Shown: positions 40,066 through 48,295 of the stretch, piece by piece | How the letters are laid out: each line of letters opens with the position of its first letter | Position numbering within the stretch: the stretch's first letter is position 1 | IMG/VR virus record: IMGVR_UViG_3300012931_000015 | Span: 99,579 to 163,578 of that record | DNA length: 64,000 nt | Direction: 5' to 3' (one strand) | DNA from: a virus | Notes under the pieces: model-generated | What the model was told of the DNA's origin: nothing | What the model saw: the letters and a program-made list of their open reading frames with translations, nothing else | Database searches by the model: none | Translations under genes and position numbers: made by a program

Positions 40066-40833
40066 ATGAAAGCTTCACAATTAGCTAAATATAATAAATT
40101 AATGAAGTTGTTCAATTTTGAAAACAAAATAACCGATAAATATGAACAACTAAAAAATTTTACAAAACTTGTATCTGAAGGATCAAAAAATAGTTTAATA
40201 ATTTCAGGAGAAGCTGGGCTCTCAAAAACAACTACTGTAAATAAAACTATCAAAGAATCAGATATAAATTACGTGTGGGCTAATGTTCATATAGGAACAA
40301 TCAACGATCTTTATAAAATACTCTATACTGAAAATGGTAAAGTTATAATATTTGATGATACCGATTACCTCATACACAAAACAAAAGGTAAAAAGTTTAG
40401 GGAGATGTTATTGTCTGCAACAGAAATATCACAGAATAGAGTGTTGCAATTAAAAGATACAAAAGATAAAGAAATAAAAAGCTCTAATCATCCTAAAGGA
40501 AAATATTTGCAGAGCTTCAAGTTCACGGGCAGACTTATATTTATAACCAATCTTGATCAGAAATTTATTGATCCCTCGCTTATATCCCGAAGTCTAAAAA
40601 TAGATATTCGTTTTAATAAGTTTGAAGTCTTAGAACTCATCGAGCAAGGTATAACAACTTATTATACTAACATAGCTTTTGACTTAAAACGAGAAGTAAT
40701 AAAATTTCTTAAAGAAATTGTAAATGATATTGATAAGTTAGACTTTAGACATTATTATGATATTCTTATGTTAAGACAGAAATATAATACTAGCTGGAAG
40801 AAATGGGCTATAAGTTTATTTTTTAATGACTAG
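40066..40833 (+). CDS. AAA+ ATPase with atypical Walker A
   Basis: A 255-residue protein. Walker A reads SGEAGLSKTTTVNK, where Ser replaces the usual Gly before the Lys (G-x4-S-K-T). Walker B is VIIFDDTDYLI, and LIFITNLDQKFIDPSLISRS gives sensor 1 and an arginine-finger-like segment. The C-terminus is helical. It resembles small phage AAA+ proteins that remodel DNA-protein complexes. As part of the plus-strand cassette it may be an anti-defence or transport factor; unproven. Confidence 0.75.
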   Translation: MKASQLAKYNKLMKLFNFENKITDKYEQLKNFTKLVSEGSKNSLIISGEAGLSKTTTVNKTIKESDINYVWANVHIGTINDLYKILYTENGKVIIFDDTDYLIHKTKGKKFREMLLSATEISQNRVLQLKDTKDKEIKSSNHPKGKYLQSFKFTGRLIFITNLDQKFIDPSLISRSLKIDIRFNKFEVLELIEQGITTYYTNIAFDLKREVIKFLKEIVNDIDKLDFRHYYDILMLRQKYNTSWKKWAISLFFND

Positions 40834-40849
40834 ATAAAAAGGAAAAAAC

Positions 40850-40987
40850 ATGATACCAACATTCGCAGAACTATTACTATTAAATAAAGTAATAGAAAAA
40901 CCAAAAACAAAACGTAAGTTTTTAGGTTTCAAATTAAACAAAAAATATTATAATGAATGTTTAAAAAAATTGTCAAAAAACAAATAA
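40850..40987 (+). CDS. Small basic protein (45 aa)
   Basis: MIPTFAELLLLNKVIEKPKT, then a very basic tail with KRKFLGFKLNKKYY. Good ribosome site (AAAAAGGAAAAAAC). Function unknown; basic charge could support nucleic-acid binding. Confidence 0.6.
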   Translation: MIPTFAELLLLNKVIEKPKTKRKFLGFKLNKKYYNECLKKLSKNK

Positions 40988-41011
40988 AAAATTATAAAGG
41001 GGAGTATAATA

Positions 41012-41449
41012 ATGAAAAATATAGACAATAACTTTTTTACTTACAAAGACACACTAAACCTAACAGAAGCTTATAGCATCATAAACAGTAAAACCATATT
41101 TGATATTACCTATGATGAAATAAAAACAGCTTGTAGTATCATATTAAACGAGATAGCAAAAATAAAAGCAATAAACGAAAATGATGATGACCTTCTTTTC
41201 GGTCTAAAAGAAAACTTTGAAACAGTATATGAAAATTGCTACAAAAATAATGAAGTCTTTGATCTAGCGGAAGACGCAATCATAATGTTAAGCAGACACT
41301 TAACAGAATTACATACATGGGCTGAAATGCCAGTTCACAATATTATAATCAAAACACTTAAACGATGCAAAGTCGTAACAACTGAAAAGCTTGAAGAAAG
41401 TAAAAAGGTGTATTTTATTAAACTGAAAAATAAAAGAGGTACAAGATGA
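41012..41449 (+). CDS. Hypothetical helical protein
   Basis: A 145-residue protein starting MKNIDNNFFTYKDTLNLTEA, mainly helical with mixed charge. Its stop overlaps the next start by four bases. Function unknown. Confidence 0.7.
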   Translation: MKNIDNNFFTYKDTLNLTEAYSIINSKTIFDITYDEIKTACSIILNEIAKIKAINENDDDLLFGLKENFETVYENCYKNNEVFDLAEDAIIMLSRHLTELHTWAEMPVHNIIIKTLKRCKVVTTEKLEESKKVYFIKLKNKRGTR

Positions 41450-41760
41450 AATTAGAAATTGATTTAAACAATGATAAAATACTTGAAATATTAACAATAT
41501 CTATAACACCACGTTATGAAGGTATAGAAGAAAAAGAAATATTTACACAAATAGAACAAACTACTATCGAATTATTAATTTTCTTTTTCCGAAACTTTAG
41601 AGATAACTGGAAAACAATGAATGATAGACTTTTTACATTACATTGTAGATTTCTTTATACCTTTTTACCTGATGATATGGATCAATTATATTTTGAAAAA
41701 CAAGATTTGCAAGAAAGAAGAGATTCATTAAAATATAAATCTATTTTAGATATGAAATAA
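41446..41760 (+). CDS. Hypothetical helical protein (104 aa)
   Basis: Starts MKLEIDLNNDKILEILTISI, acidic and helical with several aromatic residues (FFFRNFRDNWKTM). Coupled to the preceding gene by an ATGA overlap. It ends the plus-strand cassette just before a bidirectional terminator. Confidence 0.7.
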   Translation: MKLEIDLNNDKILEILTISITPRYEGIEEKEIFTQIEQTTIELLIFFFRNFRDNWKTMNDRLFTLHCRFLYTFLPDDMDQLYFEKQDLQERRDSLKYKSILDMK

Positions 41761-41786
41761 AAATAGTTATCATAAATTATCCCCCT

Positions 41787-41839
41787 CTAAAAATTGCACT
41801 GATGAAGATAAAAAATTCAAAGGTGCAATTTATTTTTTT
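41787..41839. terminator. Bidirectional rho-independent terminator
   Basis: A perfect 9-bp stem, AAATTGCAC (41791-41799) and GTGCAATTT (41823-41831), with A-rich sequence on the left and TTTTTTT on the right. It lies between convergent gene ends and can stop both transcripts. Confidence 0.8.
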
Positions 41840-41845
41840 ATAACA

Positions 41846-42472
41846 TCAATCAGTAATTTTTTTAATAATGCTAGATTTATTCAACATCGGGAGCAAAACG
41901 TGTGAGCAAATATATAGGGCATGTTTGTCCAGATATGGATAATGCTCAACATTCGTACTTTTTTTAGGTAAACGATTTGTATAATTAATTCCATATAATA
42001 AACCAAAAGCATGAGCAACCGCCATAACATTAAAAAAGTAGTCCATTTGACAGCCATTTCTTATATTACTTTCCGCTATCTGTATTCGTTCTTTTTGAGA
42101 GTATTTTTTACCTGTCTTAGCAATTATAGGACGCTTTAGACTTCCGGTACGCCAGCGAAATGCAGATCGTGTACCCATAGAAATATCTCTAAAAAGAAAA
42201 GTAACCGGATAATTATGTTTTTTTATATTGTCTATTTTTTGATATGATGTAGGTTCAGATATTACATTAAAAATTATCTTGGCTTCTCTGCCGTCTTGAA
42301 TCCAAGTTTTTTTAGAATAATCATAGTGATAGTTTTGACGCTTAGTTATGTAAATTGATTTGCAGTCGAGCTCGCTTCTCCAAAATTTATCATCGAATTT
42401 TTTATAGTACAAAAAACTCAATTGTAATATTTCTTGAAGATTAATATCCCCTTTTTTTAAATTTAATGCCAT
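41846..42472 (-). CDS. Hypothetical protein
   Basis: A 208-residue protein (MALNLKKGDINLQEILQLSF). Later segments include WIQDGREAKIIFNVISEPTS and SIRNGCQMDYFFNV-like sequence (SNIRNGCQMDYFFNVMAVAH). The opening NLKKGDI is reminiscent of the shared module but lacks its other positions, so I do not include it. A TACTAATA copy lies directly upstream. Function unknown. Confidence 0.6.
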   Translation of the reverse strand: MALNLKKGDINLQEILQLSFLYYKKFDDKFWRSELDCKSIYITKRQNYHYDYSKKTWIQDGREAKIIFNVISEPTSYQKIDNIKKHNYPVTFLFRDISMGTRSAFRWRTGSLKRPIIAKTGKKYSQKERIQIAESNIRNGCQMDYFFNVMAVAHAFGLLYGINYTNRLPKKSTNVEHYPYLDKHALYICSHVLLPMLNKSSIIKKITD

Positions 42473-42477
42473 GTGGT

Positions 42478-42486
42478 TATTAGTAG
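42478..42486 (-). promoter_or_regulatory. TACTAATA motif
   Basis: Minus strand CTACTAATA, only six bases before the ATG at 42472, too close to serve as the -10 of a leadered transcript. Included as a motif copy only. Confidence 0.3.
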
Positions 42487-44217
42487 TTAAGAATTATATT
42501 TAAAGACCATATTACCACAGTCCCAGATACGGTCATACTTATTTATTTGCATATTCTGCCATTCAGTTAAATTCTCATTATAGTTATCAAATAATTTTTT
42601 CAACTTGTGTTTCTGATATTTAATTCTTGACTCTAAATATAAATGATTCTTTGTATAAAAATAATTAGGTTTTGTGTTTTCTATGAACTGAAAATTATTA
42701 TTCAAATACAAATTACCTACACTATATCTTTTGTCTGCATAAGTTATGATAGATTTTGAATAATTATTAACAAAATACTTTAAACATTTGCTAAAACCTC
42801 CTATTACTGAATAAAAGGATTTAGAAGCATATCTTATTAATTCATATTCGTAATTTAAATTATATCTTGATTTTCCAAAAATTAAACCTAATACAATTTC
42901 ATTATTATGTTCTAAACAGATATAAACATTATTTTTATTTTTCACAAATCCTTGTAAATGATTATTTTCAAAAAAATCTTTTAAATTATTATCTGAATTT
43001 TTATACAATTTTAAAATACAATTTCTTGCATATATTTTATTTGTTAATAGCCCTAATTTACTTAGAACTATAGACTTTATTATGTTAGGCTTTTCAATCC
43101 ACTCATTCTCAAATACATGAATAAGCTGTATATTATTACTTTCAAAAAATTTACTCTTATTTAAATGATAATATTTATTTTTCTCACCCGACAATTCAGA
43201 GTGCCAATAGATGCCATTATATTCTATTCCAATGTTCTTGCTAGGAACAAATATATCTAACTCATATTCCTGCTTATCTGTTTTAAACCTTTTATGCTTT
43301 TCTATATTTATCACAGAAGATAACCAATCAGCTAATTCATTTTCACCCTTAGAAGAATTATAATCTTTAGGAAAGCAATCTAAACATCTTGGTAAAGTTC
43401 CATTATCTATTGTATCATAAAATTCTTTATTACACTTTAAACATAACCATTTGTAGTTTTTATCTTTAACTCCTTCATATTCATTTATATCAAATAAAGG
43501 TTTAACAAGCTCAAAATATTTTATTTTTTCTATAAAAAATTTTTTATATTGTGTTTTAGTAGCTTTTTCCAGTATTTCTTTATTTTGGGTAACATTTTTT
43601 ACACCATAGCGTTCAATGCAAGTTTGTTCTCTTTTTTCCTTATTACGATAATTTTCATCATTATATCGCTCTAATTTAGTTTTTTTGCATTTTTTTTTAA
43701 TTTTTTCTGATTGAAAAGAACATTCAACATTAAAATTTTTCTTCGTGGTTTCTTTAATTTTATTCTTTACTTCTTCTACTTGCCCTACATTTTCTACACC
43801 ATATTTTTTTAAAGTAGTTTCTTTACACTTTTCTCTATTATTGTTAAATTTTCCGTATCGTTCTATATGTGAATTTTTAATTTTTTGTTTAATTTCGTTA
43901 CTTTTTGAAGGATGATCCACATTATAAATAGTTAATAATTTTTCTTTAATCTTATCTTTTATTTCTTCAGACTGAAAAGGATTTTCTACTCCATACTTTT
44001 TTAAATTTGTATTCTTTGTTCGTTCTAAAACACAACTTCTATTATTGCATTCCATAGCATAGTAAAGTCTGCTGAATTTTCTTGTAATTACCGTATTGCA
44101 AGTATTATGTTTATAAGTTAAAACTTTATTTTCTTTATCTAATTTTATACAAGTATAATCTAAATTACTTTTAAAAAAACTATCAATTCTTTCACTTATA
44201 GAAATTCTTTTATTCAC
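42487..44217 (-). CDS. Hef-like homing nuclease with 23-residue repeats
   Basis: A 576-residue protein. After an N-terminal Cys segment (TYKHNTCNTVITRKFSRL ... ECNNRSC) comes an array of about six or seven repeats of 23 residues (LKKYGVENPFQSEEIKDKIK ...), then CLKCNKEF/CLDCFP, then the PD-(D/E)XK/Vsr-like nuclease core YELDIFVPSKNIGIEYNGIYW. The final third (DKRYSVGNLYLNNNFQFIEN) is the GNAT-like end of phage Hef-type endonucleases. Homing role by family knowledge. Confidence 0.75.
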   Translation of the reverse strand: MNKRISISERIDSFFKSNLDYTCIKLDKENKVLTYKHNTCNTVITRKFSRLYYAMECNNRSCVLERTKNTNLKKYGVENPFQSEEIKDKIKEKLLTIYNVDHPSKSNEIKQKIKNSHIERYGKFNNNREKCKETTLKKYGVENVGQVEEVKNKIKETTKKNFNVECSFQSEKIKKKCKKTKLERYNDENYRNKEKREQTCIERYGVKNVTQNKEILEKATKTQYKKFFIEKIKYFELVKPLFDINEYEGVKDKNYKWLCLKCNKEFYDTIDNGTLPRCLDCFPKDYNSSKGENELADWLSSVINIEKHKRFKTDKQEYELDIFVPSKNIGIEYNGIYWHSELSGEKNKYYHLNKSKFFESNNIQLIHVFENEWIEKPNIIKSIVLSKLGLLTNKIYARNCILKLYKNSDNNLKDFFENNHLQGFVKNKNNVYICLEHNNEIVLGLIFGKSRYNLNYEYELIRYASKSFYSVIGGFSKCLKYFVNNYSKSIITYADKRYSVGNLYLNNNFQFIENTKPNYFYTKNHLYLESRIKYQKHKLKKLFDNYNENLTEWQNMQINKYDRIWDCGNMVFKYNS

Positions 44218-44250
44218 AAGTATAATCCTTATTTATTTTACTATTAACAA

Positions 44251-45102
44251 TTATAATTCAAAAATTATTAAATATTCTCCTTTAAAAATATTTTTGCTAC
44301 TTCTTTGAAAATGATTTAAATTATTTATACTTCCTAATTTTATTTCTTTAGTATATTTAAGATTTTCTTCTTTACATATTTTAACCATATCATATTTATA
44401 TTTATTATTTATTACAAAACTAAAATATTTATTACAATTAATTAAAGAATTTTTAACAGAAGCTCTCCACCATTTATTCAACCAATCAACATAATTGTTA
44501 TATAATATACTTGAAGTATTTTTGTTATTATATTCTTCAGTATTATAATAAGGAGGGCAGGTAAAAACTGCATCATATTTTTGATTTGGGATAAATTGAC
44601 TTGAATCTTTATTATAAAATATTTTATTCTTATTTGGAAAATCTAAATCATTAAATATAAAAATACAATTTTTATAAGTTCTTTCATCAACATCATTATA
44701 AATATAATTTATATTCATAGCCCCTAACAGTCTATGCCCCCAACCCCCACAAAAATCATAAATTGATTTTATATTATACTCTTCAATAAAAGCCTTAATC
44801 CAATAAGAACTAAAATGTGAAAAACTATTATGAATACCACTTATTTTAAACCCTCTTAAAATTTCTTTATCAGTTAAATCATATTCTGCTTTATTTAAAT
44901 ATTTTATTCTGTTTTCAATAATTTTTCGTCTAATAATAGGATCATTTTTATATAAATAATTTTCATATTCAAAAAAATGAGGCTGATAAGTTAAAATTAT
45001 TTTATTATTACAAGGATTTTTATTATAACTTCCTTTATTATTCTTCAATTTATTAAATTCTTTATTTATTTCTTTTTGAGAATATTTATATTCCAAACCC
45101 AT
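44251..45102 (-). CDS. DNA methyltransferase (class I, PPY motif)
   Basis: A 283-residue protein. DFCGGWGHRLLGAM (residues 116-129) is the S-adenosylmethionine-binding motif I, and FTCPPYYNTEEY (180-191) is the catalytic PPY loop of amino-methyltransferases (adenine-N6 or cytosine-N4). Its ATG overlaps the stop of the preceding nuclease gene by one codon, so the pair is translated together. It would protect DNA from a cognate nuclease or mark phage DNA. Confidence 0.8.
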   Translation of the reverse strand: MGLEYKYSQKEINKEFNKLKNNKGSYNKNPCNNKIILTYQPHFFEYENYLYKNDPIIRRKIIENRIKYLNKAEYDLTDKEILRGFKISGIHNSFSHFSSYWIKAFIEEYNIKSIYDFCGGWGHRLLGAMNINYIYNDVDERTYKNCIFIFNDLDFPNKNKIFYNKDSSQFIPNQKYDAVFTCPPYYNTEEYNNKNTSSILYNNYVDWLNKWWRASVKNSLINCNKYFSFVINNKYKYDMVKICKEENLKYTKEIKLGSINNLNHFQRSSKNIFKGEYLIIFEL

Positions 45103-46496
45103 TATAAAACTCTTTTAATTTGAATTATTATATCATTTTCATCCTTAAAACTAAATATTTCTAAATATCTTAAATTATTCTCAATAGCTATTTTTCTTTT
45201 TAAAGGATCAAGAATAGTCCATACATATATAGCTTTTTCATAAAAAATTTTTCTTTTTCCTTTAAAATTTATTTCTTCAAGTTTTTGTGTATATTTTCTC
45301 AATATGTTCTGATGTTCTTCATTTTTAGAATTAAAAGCTTCTTTTCCGTGTGTCCAATTTCCTTGATACTCAATGAATAAATCTTGTGCAGGCAAATAAA
45401 AATCACAAGCGTAAGGATACCTTTTATCATCTCTATACTGTCTTTTTACTTCTTTAAAATTTCTAACTAAAATATCATATATATAGTCTTCTGATGAAGA
45501 AATATTAAAACTGTTGTTTTTCTTTTTTGTATTATATATTTTTTCTTGTACTTCTTTTGTTTGAGTAGGAAATTTAGTTCCATATCTTTCTAAATTTGTA
45601 TTATCTGCTTTTTCTTTAAATTCTTTTATTTGTAAAGCATATTCTTTACCATATTTACCCTTTATTATATTTCTCATTCTTTCTGAATTTTCAAATAAAC
45701 TTTTTACCCCATATTTATTTTCACAAGTATTTTCTTTTTTTATTTTTATATTTTCATTTTGGGATACATTTTCAACTCCATATTTTTCTCTTACAGTATC
45801 TTTTACTTTTTCTTTTATTTCTTCTGCTTGAAAAACATTTTCACATCCGTATTTTTCTAAGTTAGTTTGTTCTCTTTTTGCAATTGTTTCGGGTAAAGAA
45901 AGAGGATATTTTACTCCATACTTTTCTAAATTATTATTTTCTCTAATTTTTTTTATCTCTTTATTTTGCATAGAGTGTTCAACCCCGTACCTTTCTAAAT
46001 TTGTTTTAACAATTTTTTCCCTTATTTCTTCAGATTTTGAGGCATTATCTACTCCATATCTTTCAACACAAGTCTTTTTTCTCTTTTCAATTACATCTTT
46101 ATTTTGTAAACTATATTCTGTTCCATATTTTTCTAAGCAAGTTTCTTTCATTTTTTCTTTAATCTTTTCTGATTTTGCCGGATTATCAACACCAAATTTT
46201 TCTAAATTAACTTTTTTTATTTTGTCTTTAATTTCTTCTGATTGAAAAGCATTTACTACCCCGAATTTTTCTAAAACAACACTATTTCTTTTGCTCACAA
46301 TACAATCTTTATTATTACATCCTATTCTAACTTTAAAAAACAATAATTTCTTAATTAAGATTGTTCCACAATTTAAATGCTTATATGTAATAGTTTGTTT
46401 TTCCCAATCAATATTAATAAATTCATATTCTTTATTATTTACTTCATTTTGTTTAATGAAATGTTTTTTATAATCATCTTCTGTCCATTTTTTCAT
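45102..46496 (-). CDS. Nuclease with 11 tandem 23-residue repeats
   Basis: A 464-residue protein. It has an N-terminal Cys segment (TYKHLNCGTILIKK ... IGCNNKDC), residues 75-325 with 11 repeats on the pattern L-E-[KR]-[YF]-G-V-x-N-x-x-Q-S-x-E-I-K-E-K-I-K-x-T-[NC], then a C-terminal nuclease-like domain (YACDFYLPAQDLFIEYQGNW, C-D-x(8)-D-x-F-I-E-Y-Q-G). The E-Y-Q-G with upstream D is the PD-(D/E)XK-type or Vsr-like core. It is followed by the methyltransferase with an overlapping start. Confidence 0.75.
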   Translation of the reverse strand: MKKWTEDDYKKHFIKQNEVNNKEYEFINIDWEKQTITYKHLNCGTILIKKLLFFKVRIGCNNKDCIVSKRNSVVLEKFGVVNAFQSEEIKDKIKKVNLEKFGVDNPAKSEKIKEKMKETCLEKYGTEYSLQNKDVIEKRKKTCVERYGVDNASKSEEIREKIVKTNLERYGVEHSMQNKEIKKIRENNNLEKYGVKYPLSLPETIAKREQTNLEKYGCENVFQAEEIKEKVKDTVREKYGVENVSQNENIKIKKENTCENKYGVKSLFENSERMRNIIKGKYGKEYALQIKEFKEKADNTNLERYGTKFPTQTKEVQEKIYNTKKKNNSFNISSSEDYIYDILVRNFKEVKRQYRDDKRYPYACDFYLPAQDLFIEYQGNWTHGKEAFNSKNEEHQNILRKYTQKLEEINFKGKRKIFYEKAIYVWTILDPLKRKIAIENNLRYLEIFSFKDENDIIIQIKRVL

Positions 46497-46513
46497 TTAT
46501 AACGCTCCTTATG

Positions 46514-46522
46514 TATTAGTAT
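46514..46522 (-). promoter_or_regulatory. TACTAATA motif
   Basis: Minus strand TATACTAATA, 18 bases before the ATG at 46496, immediately before AAGGAG. If it were a -10 the ribosome site would hardly be transcribed, so its role is uncertain. Confidence 0.35.
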
Positions 46523-46595
46523 AACATAAATAATTAAGTTAGCAATATAAATTTATAAAAAAATTAAAAATTTACTAAATTATTACAAAAAAGCA

Positions 46596-46626
46596 TAAAA
46601 AAAGCCCAATAATTGCTTATTGGGCT
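46596..46626 (-). terminator. Strong rho-independent terminator after the capsid gene
   Basis: Minus strand: AGCCCAATAA-GCAA-TTATTGGGCT, a perfect 10-bp stem with a 4-base loop, followed by TTTTTTT. It limits transcription from the capsid gene into the nuclease-methyltransferase block. Confidence 0.9.
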
Positions 46627-46647
46627 GTATTTAATTAAGATTTACTC

Positions 46648-48105
46648 TTAATAATTTAAATTAGAAAGTGTCAACATTCTTATATATTTCTTCTCTACTA
46701 CTTTAGCATCGCCGAAATGTGCTAACGCACCTTCAGTTTTAAAGGTCTGAGGATAAGTAAGAGTACCTGCATCAAACATCTGAATCAAAGTTCCAAAAGT
46801 TATTGCTGAATCAGCTTCATTAGCTGGATTCTTATAGATACACATTATCTCATTATTTGCAACTAAGTTAGCATCAGCAGGACATTTATAAACCTCTGCT
46901 CTACCTATCTTACCTACTAAATGCAATCCAATCTCTGGCTGTGAATAATCATCAGTCCAAGTTTTATTGAATGACAAGTAAGTACAAGCACCCGGCCCCG
47001 CAACGATCTTGCTAATAGCACCACGTTTAAGGTCATTAAATATTGCGTTACCAGCTTTGTTAATATAACCAGTAACCATCTGTGCGTGTTCCCACTCAGA
47101 ATCAGCACCAGCGTTAGCAAAGTTAGTATCCATCATGATAGTAGTATTTGATTTTCCACACCATCTACCAAGCTGTACCGCTCTGTAATCTCTTGCTTTC
47201 ATCAACTCTTCCGCTACGGATTTGGTGAGAATTTCTTTCGCATCGCCAAGACCAGTAGTACCTATAATCAATTCAACAAGTTTTGTATAGCTGAATCCTA
47301 ACGGGCTAATTTTTGCTTCAAGTTTATGCTTAACAATATTAATTTTAGCCTGACCGAACTCATCATAGTTACCTGTATTTTCAGAATCCCAGTTATATTC
47401 AACCTGAATTGAAACGCCACTTGCAGGAGCAGTATCAAAAGTAACACTTACCGAACCACTTGAATAAACGATTGTAGAACTTGCAAGTAAAGTTGATTCA
47501 CTAAAAGCACCATCGCCATCATCAAGAGCTTCATAAGCACCATTAACAACTAAAATAACTGATTTTGTTCTTAACGGAGTAGTAGTCATAGTTGCAGTAA
47601 AAGTAACGGTTGAACCATCACCTGTACCTAAAGTCTGTAACTGTTTTTCCGAAGCGAAATATCTATCAGTTGATTCATAGTATTTTGTACCGTCTACGCT
47701 CGGTGATCTTGTAGGTGTACCGTCATAAACAGCATTTACAAAATAGAAAGTATCGTCAGTTGACAACATAGGAATTTCTCTAAAGATATTTCCTAAGTTA
47801 CTATTCGGAGCACTAAGTCTTATTACTTCCAAAACTTTTTCAGGAGTCAAGCTAAAACTAGATGAAATGCTTGTTTCTTTCATCAGGGCTTTCATGTGAT
47901 TTAACTGATTCTCCATATAAACAGCAGTTTTTCTTTTTTCAGAATCAGAAAGCTTATTCCAGTTCTCAAATAATCTAGGGTATTTCTTTTTCTCAACTGT
48001 TTCCCATTTATAGACTATTTCATCATATCTCTGCTCTCTTGATTTCTCGGCTAACATTGCCTGTTCCTGCAATTTGTCAGCACTTTCTCTCATTACTGTA
48101 CGCAT
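46648..48105 (-). CDS. Major capsid protein, gp23-like
   Basis: A 485-residue protein. Helical N-terminal propeptide to about residue 77, ending ALMKE|TSISSSF, which fits [LI]-x-E processing as in T4 gp23. The rest reads as HK97-type shell sequence: SLTPEKVLEVIRLSAPNSNL, IKSxMRDY-like MKARDYRAVQLGRW, and GYINKAGNAIFNDLKRGAIS. Near residues 160-245 a GDGSTVTF Ig-like domain is inserted, shared with the sheath. It forms the head shell; two TTGACA promoters lie upstream. Confidence 0.85.
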   Translation of the reverse strand: MRTVMRESADKLQEQAMLAEKSREQRYDEIVYKWETVEKKKYPRLFENWNKLSDSEKRKTAVYMENQLNHMKALMKETSISSSFSLTPEKVLEVIRLSAPNSNLGNIFREIPMLSTDDTFYFVNAVYDGTPTRSPSVDGTKYYESTDRYFASEKQLQTLGTGDGSTVTFTATMTTTPLRTKSVILVVNGAYEALDDGDGAFSESTLLASSTIVYSSGSVSVTFDTAPASGVSIQVEYNWDSENTGNYDEFGQAKINIVKHKLEAKISPLGFSYTKLVELIIGTTGLGDAKEILTKSVAEELMKARDYRAVQLGRWCGKSNTTIMMDTNFANAGADSEWEHAQMVTGYINKAGNAIFNDLKRGAISKIVAGPGACTYLSFNKTWTDDYSQPEIGLHLVGKIGRAEVYKCPADANLVANNEIMCIYKNPANEADSAITFGTLIQMFDAGTLTYPQTFKTEGALAHFGDAKVVEKKYIRMLTLSNLNY

Positions 48106-48237
48106 ATTATTTTCCTCTTTTTATTTTTTCCATATTATTTTTTTATGAAAATCTTGTTATCGTATTTTTGATTTATCTTTTATCTGTAGGTTCTTCTGCA
48201 TGTCAATGCGAGAGGAAAGTAATTTTTTATTATTACT

Positions 48238-48265
48238 TTTATAAAATATGCTGTTACTATGTCAA
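48238..48265 (-). promoter_or_regulatory. Promoter-like site before the capsid gene, TTGACA-16-TATAAA
   Basis: Minus strand: TTGACA (48265-48260), 16 bases, TATAAA (48243-48238). It overlaps a 7-bp hairpin (GCTGTTA/TAACAGC, 48250-48275) that may end the preceding gene. A second TTGACA lies near 48206 with a weaker GATAAA. Confidence 0.5.
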
Positions 48266-48295
48266 TAATAACAGCTTTTATTTAACTTAATATTT

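Noticed and set aside
41846-42472. NLKKGDI at the start of the 208-aa protein as a ninth module member
   Set aside because: Only the LKKGD core matches; the conserved hydrophobic strand before it and [IV]-[YF]-[IV] after it are missing.
45102-46496. 69-base tandem DNA repeats resembling a CRISPR or satellite array
   Set aside because: They are the coding sequence of the 23-residue protein repeats, in frame throughout and with third-position variation; no spacer-repeat structure.
46917-47120. A 67-codon minus-strand frame inside the capsid gene
   Set aside because: A shadow in another frame of a confidently assigned gene.
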